Source: Nothopassalora personata (taxonomy: Eukaryota > Ascomycota > Dothideomycetes > Mycosphaerellales > Mycosphaerellaceae). From it: a stretch of DNA of 64,000 nucleotides. A program made the position numbers and the translations under genes. The notes below the pieces were generated by a model. The model did no database searches. It saw nothing but the letters and a program-made list of their open reading frames with translations, and was not told the origin of the DNA. Positions within the stretch are counted from its first letter, which is position 1. Every line of letters begins with the position of its first letter. Shown in pieces: positions 10,451 to 20,568 of the stretch. The DNA is taken from NCBI GenBank assembly GCA_033816765.1, contig CM066293.1, positions 3,534,001 to 3,598,000 on the forward strand, written 5' to 3'.

Positions 10451-12063
10451 TATAGATTATAACGAGTGGAAGCTTTAGAACTATAAAGGCTATAAGGGCA
10501 TATCGTAATATTTAGTACGCCTACGATCTTCTAATCGTAGATAAACTAAAGCTTACCTTCTTCTATAGACGCTATACGCGTCGCTTAGTGTACGTATATA
10601 CGTTACGTACGGCTTACTTAGCTAGGACTAGCCGTATATTATATATAAGGGTCAGCTATAGGCTACCCTTATATCTTTATACTAAAGACTAGTCTATCTA
10701 AAGGACCCTCGGGTATTAGGCCTAGGACCTAATCTATATATACTATAGTAGAGTCCTTAACTAGACTACTAAGATGATTTTACAGTATAGCTAACGAGAG
10801 AATAGTTAACGGCTACGTACCTATAACGCTAGAAAGGCGGCGAAAGGGTTCTCTTAGGCTTTCTAAGAATATATCGGAGGTATATATATTATATAGAAAG
10901 GTATCTATAGTATCGTATTTATACTAAACTCCTATAGCTAACTATAGAGTATTATAGACGAGTAAAACAGAAGCAGTTCTATTAATATATGCTATTTATT
11001 AGCGGTCTCCTAGTTATCCTTTATTTACTTAGACGAGAGCTATATTATAGTTTAGCTCTAATAATATATATGTAATTACGTATAGAGTTAACGCTATATA
11101 GGTTAAAAAGTGCAAATTATACACTTAGTAATAATAGTAGAAATATAGTAATATAAGCCTATTAAGGAACTTTGTTAAGAGTCCTAATAAAGCATATTTT
11201 ACTATTCTTACATCGGTTAAATTAGATAACTATACGTCTACCCTTACCCTATAATAACTCTTACGAGTACTAATTAATAGATTATTAATACTATTACTTT
11301 CGTCTTCTTTACAATGGGAATTCCTCCCGTAGATTAGGGATAACGGCTTCAACTTACGGCCTTAGCTATATCTACCTATAGGGAAGTACTATAGTCTACG
11401 TATTACTTATTAAAAATAACATTACGATCTTATATCGAAGCTAATAACGAGATCCAATAGATTATAATTAGTAGCTATAGTTACTATATCGACGCTCTAA
11501 TATAGTTAGTTACTCTAGAGGCTAGGACTATTATAATAATAAAGATCTATTAGGACTCTACTATAGTAACTATATTAATAAAGTAAGAAGACGAGTTCCT
11601 CTATCTTATATATTTTATCTTAAGAGCTTAGAGCTCTACCGGCTATCTTTCTCGTCTTAGTCTTATATAGAAAGATTAAGAACGTTATCTAGAGTAGACT
11701 AGCTATAACGATACGCTCTAGGTAGTTAAGACTACTCGTAGATACTACTAATAGTCGGCTAGTATTATAGTGCGTTAAACGTACTAGAACGGTTTAACTA
11801 ATAAATTACTAACGGGTATAGAGACATGTCTATTCGTATATAACTTCTACTAGTAGAAGCTCCTCCTCCCCGTATACTTAGCCCTAGTCTTTAGAACTTA
11901 CGGTTAGTAATTACTTATCTACCTTAATACTCTCTTAATGTAAGCCGTATACTCCTCTAGATTTATAAGGACCCTAGTAAGCCTTCTTATAGTTTAGAAC
12001 GTTAAAGTCTCTATAGTACTAATAAATGTTAGGCTACTATCGTATATATTTTAGGTATATAGA
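10451..12063. other. Unidentified RIP-degraded DNA
   Basis: Very TA-rich, with stops in all frames and no domain I can name. It may include the 5' LTR of element D and other elements. No tandem repeat or long inverted repeat was noticed. Confidence 0.3.
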
Positions 12064-13185
12064 CTTAAAGTAAATAGATTATAGGTCCCTACCCGTCTAT
12101 AAGCTAGATATATATAGCTACCTTACTTCTACCTTTATAGACATAATAATTAAGATATATACATTACCTATTAAGTAGTTATACGCCCTTACGTACTTCC
12201 GTATAATCTACCTTCCTAACCTTACTATCGTAAATAACACCCGCCTAAGAAGTAGGGGGACGGCGATATATAATATAAACCCGGGGAATATGCGACGCGA
12301 CTTAATACTAGTAAATATAGCCGCTAACATACGCTATACTATAACTAAGCTTAAGGCTAATAGTAGTAACTATACGGCCTAGAGTATTAACATTAAGGTA
12401 GTCTTACGCTACGTAAAGCTACTATAATATATATAAGTTAAGAAAGAGGAGGATACGAGTCTTAAGGACACGTATAATAAGAACGGTAAATAGGGCTTCT
12501 AAATCCCTAAGTCCTAATATCTATACCTACGCCGTAATACCTAAGAAGTGAGGTTACTATACCTAAAGACCTATAACGCCTAAAAAGTAGGGTTAAGGTA
12601 CCTATACCTATACCTAACACACCTAAAGACCTATAACGCCTAATAAATAGAGTTAACAATACCGCCTAAAAAGTAGGATTTATAATTAAGCCTAATAACT
12701 AGGGTAAAGATATATATAATAATAACCTAAAGAGTTTAGTAAGGGCTATAATATAATAATCTTAGCCTAGGTAATAACACCTAAATATACCGACCTATAA
12801 TACTACCTATAAGTAGGTAGGAGGTAGCTTTAATAGCTATATAAAGGCTGTAATGTATAAAGTATAGCCTAGGTAAATAAATAGACTACAGCTATATAAG
12901 TGCTTAGATTACTTAGACTATAACGTAGATAAGTAAATTACTCCGGCCACATAAGAGCTTAGATTACTTAGGCTATAACGTAAATAAAAGAATAACTACT
13001 ACTAATTAAGAGCTTAGGCTTAGGTAGTAACGTATAATAGTATATAATAGGTACGAGGGAGGACCTTAAAGTAAATAGGTTATAGGTCCGTGCCGGTATA
13101 TAAGCTAGATATATATAGCTACCTTCCTTCTACCTTTATAGATATTATAATTAAGATGTATATATTACCTATTAATTTATAGGTC
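12064..13185. repeat. Pair of about 120-bp direct repeats flanking about 0.9 kb
   Basis: 12064-12180 and 13065-13180 share CTTAAAGTAAATAG, then AAGCTAGATATATATAGCTACCTT and CTTCTACCTTTATAGA, in the same orientation. A related, inverted stretch lies near 62900-62965. The pair could be LTRs of a short defective element or two insertions of one repeat. Between them CGCCTAAAAAGTAGG and CTATAACGCCTAA recur several times (12570-12700). Confidence 0.5.
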
Positions 13186-13370
13186 GTTATTATTTAATCG
13201 CGTTCCATCCTTATTATTATAGTATTTTGTTAATCCTATACTTACTCCTATTATAATAACTAAAAGTATATTTCTTACTAGCTCTTTACTGAGTATATCT
13301 ATTAACTTCCTTAGAAGAAGCTTTAACTTTATAGCCTAGATATTTTCCTATATCAATAGTAAACTAGGTA

Positions 13371-13415
13371 ATAAACTTACCGTAGATAAACTTACCGTAG
13401 ATAAACTTACCGTAG
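13371..13415. repeat. Tandem repeat, 3 x 15 bp
   Basis: Three perfect consecutive copies of ATAAACTTACCGTAG, followed by AGGGCCC. The copies are identical, so the duplication probably arose after RIP or escaped later change. Confidence 0.9.
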
Positions 13416-15630
13416 AGGGCCCTATTAGGGTTTAATTTTTACTTCTTAATATCTCGATAAGGCTATTTACTCGATATTATCTCTACCGGTACTTTAAGCT
13501 ATTCTAAGAGATAGAAAATAGAGCTCTAAAAGCGCGTTAACTACTTCTTCTATAGTATACGGGTTATAATACCCTAGCTATACCTAGAGGACGTCTTTAA
13601 TTTTCAAAATGACTAGGAAGGTACTTTAATATTAGGATAGTATTACTTTTTATTATAAGTAACAATAGAACTTTAAGTATTCGGGCCATTACCTAGTTAG
13701 TAAGTAAGTGGTAGGCCGGACATTAGTTATAATAGTAGCTAGATGTTAGAAATATCTAGGGCTAAGCTACTAACTTAGGGCTCCTTCCGTATAAGTAATA
13801 TTGCTATTATAATAGGATTGAGAGGGTTCTTCTTATATTTATTATATACTAGCGGTTTTAAATGTAAGTAGCCTAGGATTAGTAAATAATAACGACAATT
13901 TCGGGCTATAAATATAATACGTTAAAGAACATAGCCGGTAGAAAGAGATCGTAGTAGAAAAAAATTAGACCGGTTATATTACTATCCTAAAGATCCTATA
14001 TATTATATATAAGCTTACCTACCGCGCTATAAATGTCTTCTACTTAGTAGATAAGACTACGCTAACGGCGTAGACCCGGCTTATCCGGAAATATAAATAG
14101 CTATCCTTATTTAAGTAGATAGACCCTTTTAGGAAAGTTAGAGCATAAGTACTATACTAGCTCTAATTAAGCAATGTGTATACTAGTATAGAATTAGAAA
14201 CTATACTAAGTAGTATCGGTAATAAAGCTAACTATCTAGCCGGAGCCGTCTTTACGCGTCCTACGAACATACTTTCCCTTTTTTACCTATAGTTAGCCGT
14301 AATTAAGCTATAACTAAGAGTAATAGCGAAAGAGGAGTATCTAATACATACGAATAATAAAAGGTAGTAATGTTACTAGTATCTATAGTATTATTATAGA
14401 TATCTACGTCCCTTACGGAGAAATTACTCGTCTAACCTATATTACGTAGTAAGATTACCTTAATAAGTAGGTTAATACTATCGTCTATCGTTTTTAAAAG
14501 GCCTAACGTACAGTCTTAAGCATACTACTGCTATAAATTGCCCCTAAGAGCTCCTACTTATACTTTAATCCGGGCCCGCTATAGATCTCTACTAAGTATT
14601 TAATATACGCTCGCTATTCCTAAGGAGCTTTATAACTTCTACCTAGCTTAAGTTACGTACGTCCTATTATATTAGTTATTAAGACGAAGGGACCGTAATA
14701 ATACTCTAGTAAGCTAGAAAGTTTCCTTACTTACGGAGGTATAACTTAAATAATAGTAATAGTATCCTCCTTATTAGTAATAATGTTCCTTAGTAAGAAG
14801 TTATTATATTTAAGATATATAGGATTGTTATTAGGGAATAAGAACTATAATTAATCAATTTAGATAGGAGGAAGAATTACGTATATATTAGTCTAAAACT
14901 ACTACGTTATATAGGACTATCGAGTTACGTCTTAAAAGTTATAGCTAGTAAGTTTAATAACATAGGGCTCAATTATATAAGCTACCTATAAAAGGCTAGA
15001 TAAGCGTAGTATTAGAGCACTAGCTAGTTCTAGATACCTATCTAAAGGAGTAGTCTAGTTCTAGGTTATCGTATTACTAGAAATCTAGTAGTATATAATA
15101 TATAGATACCTCTCTCTACTACTACTAGGATTAATCCTAATCACCTAAGGCGTATAGTAAAGTCTGTACTGTTATAGAAGGTCGAGAATAGTTTACTTAT
15201 AGAGTACGTAGCGCCTCAATTATCGAATTAAGTTACCTAGCATATATACGTCGAGGCGTAGCTAATTTAGACATTCTAATCTAGTAGCTTATCCGCGATT
15301 ATATACAGTTCGAGCGCTCTACTAAAACTAGCTGTAGTCAATAATTATTACTATATACTAAACGTATTAAAACGCTAAGATTATATTCCTAGCGCTTTCC
15401 CCTATTTATATCCTAACTATAATAAAAAGATAAAAGATTCTATAGATGATATAGCCCTTAATATAACGACCTACTTAGTTGATAGGTTATATAGTCCGAT
15501 AATCTCTTTCTCTTAATCTTATACCTTAGATCTTTTAATGAAATTAGTCTTTAGTTGTACCTAGGTAGTATAGTATAAGCGTACTAGCGTAAGATCTTCT
15601 TACGAATCGACGTAGATTATTATAGTAAAG
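13416..15630. other. Unidentified RIP-degraded DNA left of the intact gypsy
   Basis: TA-rich DNA without ORFs or recognisable domains. Its right edge, TAAAG at 15626-15630, is one copy of the target duplication of the intact retrotransposon. Confidence 0.4.
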
Positions 15631-15814
15631 TGTAAGGGCGCGCGTACCATAGGGTCCGAATGAGATAGTTGTTGTTCTACGAAGCTACGAAAGAGGAGCG
15701 CGAGGCGCGGCGGATAGATAAAGCATCGCCAAGCCGCGCTAACCCGATGCGGAAGGTCCGAGGTTCCGCCGGGACGACGCATCGTCAGTGAAGGGTCGCG
15801 GGCTGCCCGTGACA
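15631..15814 (-). repeat. 3' LTR (184 bp) of the intact chromovirus
   Basis: Coding strand TGTCACGG...CCTTACA, with TG/CA ends. It contains the last 76 bases of the pol reading frame, because the stop is at 15739-15741. Adjacent to the 7-G polypurine tract on the right. Confidence 0.95.
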
Positions 15815-18800
15815 GTACCCCCCCTCTCAAAACTCGTCTCAGTCCTCTGAGCGTTCAGTCCATTAACTCGCCTATCCATCGTCTTGTGCGGCCACTTATC
15901 ACCCTTGCCTGTCGAACTCCATAATCGTGCAAACGTCCAATCGTCTTCAAGGTCGTCCTCCATCTCTGTCACTACTGCTGCGGCTTGCGCATCAGACTCT
16001 GTTTGCTCATACTGCTGGCACGCCCAGGGCCTAAGCCCCTCTTCGGCGAACGCTCGCGTCTGATCCTTTTGACCAAGGTTGGGTATCAATGCAGGCTCTG
16101 CAGGGTTCGCTAGAACATCGGTACAACTGTCTGTTCTGTCGTAGAGCTGAGGGCGGCGGCTTGCACCGTGATCCTCAGTTGGGACGACGGACTTTCCTGT
16201 AACCTGATCATCGTAGCGGTGCGTAGTGAACATGCGCTGACCAGATTCTATCAGAGGCAAGGCTCGGCTAGGCTTATTTGTGGCGGTGTCTCTGTCGACC
16301 CTGATCGTGTTAAGTCCGAGCACCTCATTGACTGGAGACCAGTCAGATGGCGTTGCGAAGCCCTGAGGCGTGGGCAAATCCGGCCGGCTGTGGTGAAAGT
16401 CCGCAAGAGCGGCGGCTGCCCTCACAAACAGGTCCTCTGTAGGTTGCCAAGTCTCTCCGGCCTCCATATCCTGATAGCCAGTCCATCGCACCTTGTACCA
16501 AGTGTCCACCTTGCGCTTCTTTCCCTTCTTCACTTTGCCTGCGCGCTTCCGCGTGTACATGTCCAAGATCTTGTCCACCTCATATTCTGGTGCCGGGGCT
16601 GTGACTGTGACATCGGCGACTGCGTCAGCTGCAGTTGTGTCGGGTTCGATGGCCACTGGCGGCGGCGGTGCCAGGTGCTGTCCCTCGAGCGGTGGGAGAT
16701 CGGGGTTGTCGGCTCGCTGTAACAGGGAGGTGTGGAAGCAATTATCGAGTCCGCTCAATGCATCCGACAGGTTCAGCTTGTATGACAGCCTAGCGGGCAT
16801 CACCTCCGTGATCTGGTACGGTCCTGCATATCTGCGGTCCAGCTTCTTGGATGGTCGAGTGGTGCGAATGTTCTTCGTGCTTAGATACACCCAGTCGCCA
16901 ACCTTGTAGTCTGGTGGGATGCTTCGGTGCCTGTTTGCTGCTTCGGCTTGCAGCGCCTGTGACATCCTCATGTTCTCTTGAAGATTGCGATGTAGCTCAC
17001 AGATGCGTTTGGCGAAGGCTTCGGCTGACTTGCTGTCGAGTCGCTGAAGGGTTGTCATGTGTCGGTCCTTGCCTGCTTGCAAATCGATACGCTCGGTGAA
17101 CTCTGGGTTATATCCAACATTGGCGTAGAACGGTGACACTCCAGTGGTCTCCGACACTCGGTTGTTAATAGCGAACTGCGCTAAGCACAGCCAGTCGGCC
17201 CAGTCGCTCTGTGCCTCATTCGTGAAGGTGCGTAAGTACTGTTCCATCTCTTGGTTAGTGCGTTCTGATTGCCCATCCGTTTCAGGGTGGTAGGAGGAAC
17301 TCAGCTTCCTGCTGATGCGCAGCATCTTGCATAGGCGCTTCCAGAAAGTGGCGATGAACTGCTTTCCGCGATCAGACGTGATGGTTTCTGGGAGGCCATG
17401 CCGGGTGAACACGTGCTTTAAGAAAAGTCGCGCCGCGTTCTGCGCTGTCATCGCGCCGATGGGTATCAGTTCCACTTCCTTAGTGAGTCTGTCGGTGACT
17501 GTCATAACATTGGTGTAAGTCATGCCGTCGAGTTCGCTTGGTGGCAGGTCAACCACAAAGTCAACTGCGATGTGTTGCCAAGGTCGTTCTGGCACCGAAA
17601 GTGGGTGCAGTAATCCAGGTGGCTGGGTATGCACAGATTTCGTCGTGCGGCACCTGCGGCAATTCGCGTTGTATCTGCGCACAGATCTAGCCAAACCAGG
17701 CCAGTAGAATTCACGTGCAACGAGCTCGTAGGTGCGGGCTCTGCCTGGGTGACCGGCCGCTGGGGTGTCATGGTTCATCTTGACTATCCGAGTGCGGAGC
17801 TTCTGGTCCTCTGGCACCCATAGACTCCAGTCATTATACTGGTTACGGACGTACAGCAGGTCCCCTTCGACCTTGCAGTGTACTGGATGCACCTTCGCTT
17901 TCTGAAGGAGTGCTGGGGTCTCGCCCTTCTGCAGGGCTCTGATAGCTGACTTCAGGTCTGCATCCGCGGCATAAGCCATTGTCATTCTGTACTCGAGTTC
18001 GGCTTCCTGTTCCGTCTCGGATGCTGTCTGCGTCTGCGTGGACGGTATGAATTCGGTGGCCTCCGGGTTCAGGGCTTCCTCAATTGGTGCGGTAGGTGTG
18101 TTCTCAACAGGTGCAACATCCTCAGCCGCATCTTCGACAGTTGCGCGCATCGAGTCGATCTTAAGAAATCGCTCAGGCGGCAGCAACGTCTGATGCTGAT
18201 GCTGATTTCGCGGATCGTCCACCCCCTGCGGAAGGTCCTGGCTGCGTCTCGTGAGGCTGTCAGGCTTTGTGCCTTGGACACCTGGTCGATAGACAATACG
18301 GAAGTTGAACTGGGACAGGAATTCGGCCCAACGTGCCTGGCGCCGATTCAGCTGCTTAGTGGTCATAAAGTACTCCAAGTTCTTGTGATCCGTGAACACC
18401 TTCACGGGTTCGATGGTGTCATCATCCGCCTCGCAGGCCAACTCCGGGCGCCATTCCTCGAAGGCCTTAATAATCGCTAGAAGCTCCTTGTCATAAATCT
18501 CATAGTTGCATTCCTGCGGGCTCAGCTTCTTTGAATAGAATGCTACAGGGTGAAGCACGCCTTCCTCGTCGTACTGAGAAAGCACTCCGGCGTTCACGAA
18601 ATCTAATGAGTCCGTTTCGACTACTGTTTGCCTACCGGGCACATAGTGTGCGAGCATACCGGCTTTGCTGAATGCTGCCTTCAGAGCGTCAAATGCTGCT
18701 TGGCATGCTGGTGTCCAGTCAACCCTGCGATTCTTGTGATTACTAGGTCCATTTGACTTGGTCAATTCGGTCAGCGGCGCTGCGAGGCGTGAGAAGGCCT

Positions 18801-20541
18801 CGATGAACCGTCTGTAAAAGTTGGCGAATCCGAGGAACGCCTGCACATCCTTGAGGTTGGAAGGTGCTTCCCATGACTGGATACATTCAAGCTTCTCTGG
18901 GTCCATTTCGATGCCATCTGGGGTGATAATAAGTCCCAGGTACTTAACTCGCTGCTGGTGGAACTCGCACTTGTCGATGTCGACCGTCAGTCCGGCATCC
19001 CTCAATTTTGCTAGTACCTTGCGCACATGTTCGATGTGCTCCTCCAGTGTGTCGCTAAAAATTAAAACGTCGTCCAGGTACGCGGAGACGAAGTCATCCA
19101 GGTGTTCTTGTAACACGCTGTTAATGTATGACTGAAACGACGCAGGGCCATTGCATAGGCCGAATGGTAACACAAGACATTCGTACACCCCATATCGTGT
19201 AGCGAATGCTGTAAGCCATTCGTGCCCTTCTGCAATGCGAAGCTTGTTGAAGGCTGCGACGATGTCCAGCTTCGTGAAGTACCTCTTGCCGTGCATGCGG
19301 TTCAGTGTCTCTTGGATTAGCGGTATAGGGTACCTGTTCTTGATAGTGATCGCATTGAGTCCTCGGTAGTCGATGCACACGCGCAGTCCACCGCCTGGCT
19401 TTCTGACTACCAGTACTGGTGCCGGCGATTGGCTCGTCTTCTGTCCTGCTGGCCGGACTTTGCCTTGTTGCTCCTGTTCGGTGACCCACTTCTTGACTGC
19501 TTCATTCTCCTGAGGCGCCAGTCCGTAGGGCTTACGGTATGGCGGTTCTTGGGGCCCATCAGGCTTGATGTGAATTTCGTGGTCGATTCCAGGTCTGTGA
19601 GGAGGAAGTCCTTCATGGTCTTTCGCTGAGAATGCATCTACGAGATCATGGTATTCTGGTGGGAGCTTCTCCTTCGGGTTATGGTTGAACTCCTTGTTCA
19701 GGAACTGATCCAAGTCATCAGCTGCCATTGCGCTCAGCTTGATCTCACCATCGCCTTCTTCGTCCTCTTTGCCGGTAGATAGTATGTAGAAACATTCAGC
19801 GCCAGGTCGGTGCGCGTACATCTCGAAGGCGCGCTGCGTGACGCCTATACACTCGACTTCCTCATCATCGTCGTACAGGCCCATCGAGGATAGGTTCAGT
19901 TCTGCTTCTGCCCCTCCTGCCGTGAAGCTGCGATCATCGGTGAAGGGCTCTGGTCCATATTTCATTGCTTCCTTACGTTGTCGGTGTCGATGGTTCAGGG
20001 ACTGGACTGTTGTCGATGTCTTGTTCTTAAGACAGTGACCAAAGCAGTAGTCTGATCTGAGTGCCACTTCACCGGTCTCCCAGAAGATGTTTGGGTTGTG
20101 CGTGCTCAGCCACGGCAGGCCCAGGACGATGTCGTATTCGAGGTCGGTTATGTAGCATAGCATTTGCTCGTAATGACCGTCGATATCAACATCGACGAGG
20201 GCTACGTGCGTGATGCGACGTGCAGCAGCCTTACCATCCCCAAGGGTCAGGTTCTTGTTGCGCACAAGGGGTATCAAGGGTATTCTGTGTTTGCGTGTGA
20301 ACTTCCAGTCGAGAAAGAGAGAGGTGGAAGCAGAGTCTACAAGGCCTCGTGCCTTCCCATGCTGTATCATTACTGGGAGTACTATGTGAGGGTGTACATC
20401 TGGTTGCTGCGGCTCCAATGCGCAGGCCGATATCTTCAGCTCCTCACCATAGTCTGTATCCGTGTCTTGCTCTTGCACTCTGTGTCTCTCAATCTCATGC
20501 TCTTTCTGTCCTTGGTTGTTCGGTTGACCACTGTCTGCCAC
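15739..20541 (-). CDS. pol: Pol polyprotein: protease, RT, RNase H, integrase, chromodomain
   Basis: 1600 codons; its first codon here is GTG, with no ATG nearby. The frame is open further upstream in the -1 phase of gag, so it is probably made as a Gag-Pol fusion. Domains, by residue: protease about 60-150, with LVDSAST at 68-73 (D69-S70-A71, where D-S/T-G is usual). RT is about 330-580, with D426 in FTKLDI and YLDD at 488-491. RNase H is about 635-765, with D643, E685, D717 and D760. Integrase has an H2C2 finger (H923, H930, C960, C963), a D993, D1056, E1092 core with 35 residues between the last two, and a GPY/F module near 1236-1258. A chromodomain lies at 1318-1384 (EYEVDKIL, WYKVRWTGY, ETWQPTEDL) with a basic insert. 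A 216-residue tail of unknown role ends inside the 3' LTR. All catalytic residues are present. Confidence 0.95.
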   Translation of the reverse strand: MADSGQPNNQGQKEHEIERHRVQEQDTDTDYGEELKISACALEPQQPDVHPHIVLPVMIQHGKARGLVDSASTSLFLDWKFTRKHRIPLIPLVRNKNLTLGDGKAAARRITHVALVDVDIDGHYEQMLCYITDLEYDIVLGLPWLSTHNPNIFWETGEVALRSDYCFGHCLKNKTSTTVQSLNHRHRQRKEAMKYGPEPFTDDRSFTAGGAEAELNLSSMGLYDDDEEVECIGVTQRAFEMYAHRPGAECFYILSTGKEDEEGDGEIKLSAMAADDLDQFLNKEFNHNPKEKLPPEYHDLVDAFSAKDHEGLPPHRPGIDHEIHIKPDGPQEPPYRKPYGLAPQENEAVKKWVTEQEQQGKVRPAGQKTSQSPAPVLVVRKPGGGLRVCIDYRGLNAITIKNRYPIPLIQETLNRMHGKRYFTKLDIVAAFNKLRIAEGHEWLTAFATRYGVYECLVLPFGLCNGPASFQSYINSVLQEHLDDFVSAYLDDVLIFSDTLEEHIEHVRKVLAKLRDAGLTVDIDKCEFHQQRVKYLGLIITPDGIEMDPEKLECIQSWEAPSNLKDVQAFLGFANFYRRFIEAFSRLAAPLTELTKSNGPSNHKNRRVDWTPACQAAFDALKAAFSKAGMLAHYVPGRQTVVETDSLDFVNAGVLSQYDEEGVLHPVAFYSKKLSPQECNYEIYDKELLAIIKAFEEWRPELACEADDDTIEPVKVFTDHKNLEYFMTTKQLNRRQARWAEFLSQFNFRIVYRPGVQGTKPDSLTRRSQDLPQGVDDPRNQHQHQTLLPPERFLKIDSMRATVEDAAEDVAPVENTPTAPIEEALNPEATEFIPSTQTQTASETEQEAELEYRMTMAYAADADLKSAIRALQKGETPALLQKAKVHPVHCKVEGDLLYVRNQYNDWSLWVPEDQKLRTRIVKMNHDTPAAGHPGRARTYELVAREFYWPGLARSVRRYNANCRRCRTTKSVHTQPPGLLHPLSVPERPWQHIAVDFVVDLPPSELDGMTYTNVMTVTDRLTKEVELIPIGAMTAQNAARLFLKHVFTRHGLPETITSDRGKQFIATFWKRLCKMLRISRKLSSSYHPETDGQSERTNQEMEQYLRTFTNEAQSDWADWLCLAQFAINNRVSETTGVSPFYANVGYNPEFTERIDLQAGKDRHMTTLQRLDSKSAEAFAKRICELHRNLQENMRMSQALQAEAANRHRSIPPDYKVGDWVYLSTKNIRTTRPSKKLDRRYAGPYQITEVMPARLSYKLNLSDALSGLDNCFHTSLLQRADNPDLPPLEGQHLAPPPPVAIEPDTTAADAVADVTVTAPAPEYEVDKILDMYTRKRAGKVKKGKKRKVDTWYKVRWTGYQDMEAGETWQPTEDLFVRAAAALADFHHSRPDLPTPQGFATPSDWSPVNEVLGLNTIRVDRDTATNKPSRALPLIESGQRMFTTHRYDDQVTGKSVVPTEDHGASRRPQLYDRTDSCTDVLANPAEPALIPNLGQKDQTRAFAEEGLRPWACQQYEQTESDAQAAAVVTEMEDDLEDDWTFARLWSSTGKGDKWPHKTMDRRVNGLNAQRTETSFERGGTVTGSPRPFTDDASSRRNLGPSASG
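15815..15830 (-). other. Polypurine tract of the intact chromovirus
   Basis: On the minus strand GAGAGGGGGGGTAC directly precedes the 3' LTR. It is coding at the same time (pol residues ERGG). Primes plus-strand DNA synthesis in this family. Confidence 0.8.
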
Positions 20542-20568
20542 GCTTAGGCAGTGGCCTCGCCATTTCCC
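20526..20568 (-). promoter_or_regulatory. -1 ribosomal frameshift signal, gag to pol
   Basis: On the minus strand the heptamer GGGAAAT (20568-20562) lies in gag phase as G GGA AAT, the X XXY YYZ form. After a 5-nt spacer, GGCCACTG (20556-20549) can pair with CAGTGGTC (20533-20526) as an 8-bp stem with one G-U, with a 15-nt loop that holds the gag stop TAA. Slipping back one base gives GGG AAA TGG CGA and so on, running open into pol. Slippery site, spacing and stem all fit known -1 signals. Not tested; an alternative inner stem CTGCC/GGCAG exists. Confidence 0.8.

Noticed and set aside
15600..15830. 76-codon minus-strand ORF across the LTR (similar one at 22707-22931)
   Set aside because: Same LTR frame appears at both ends, overlaps pol and LTR, and has no domain.
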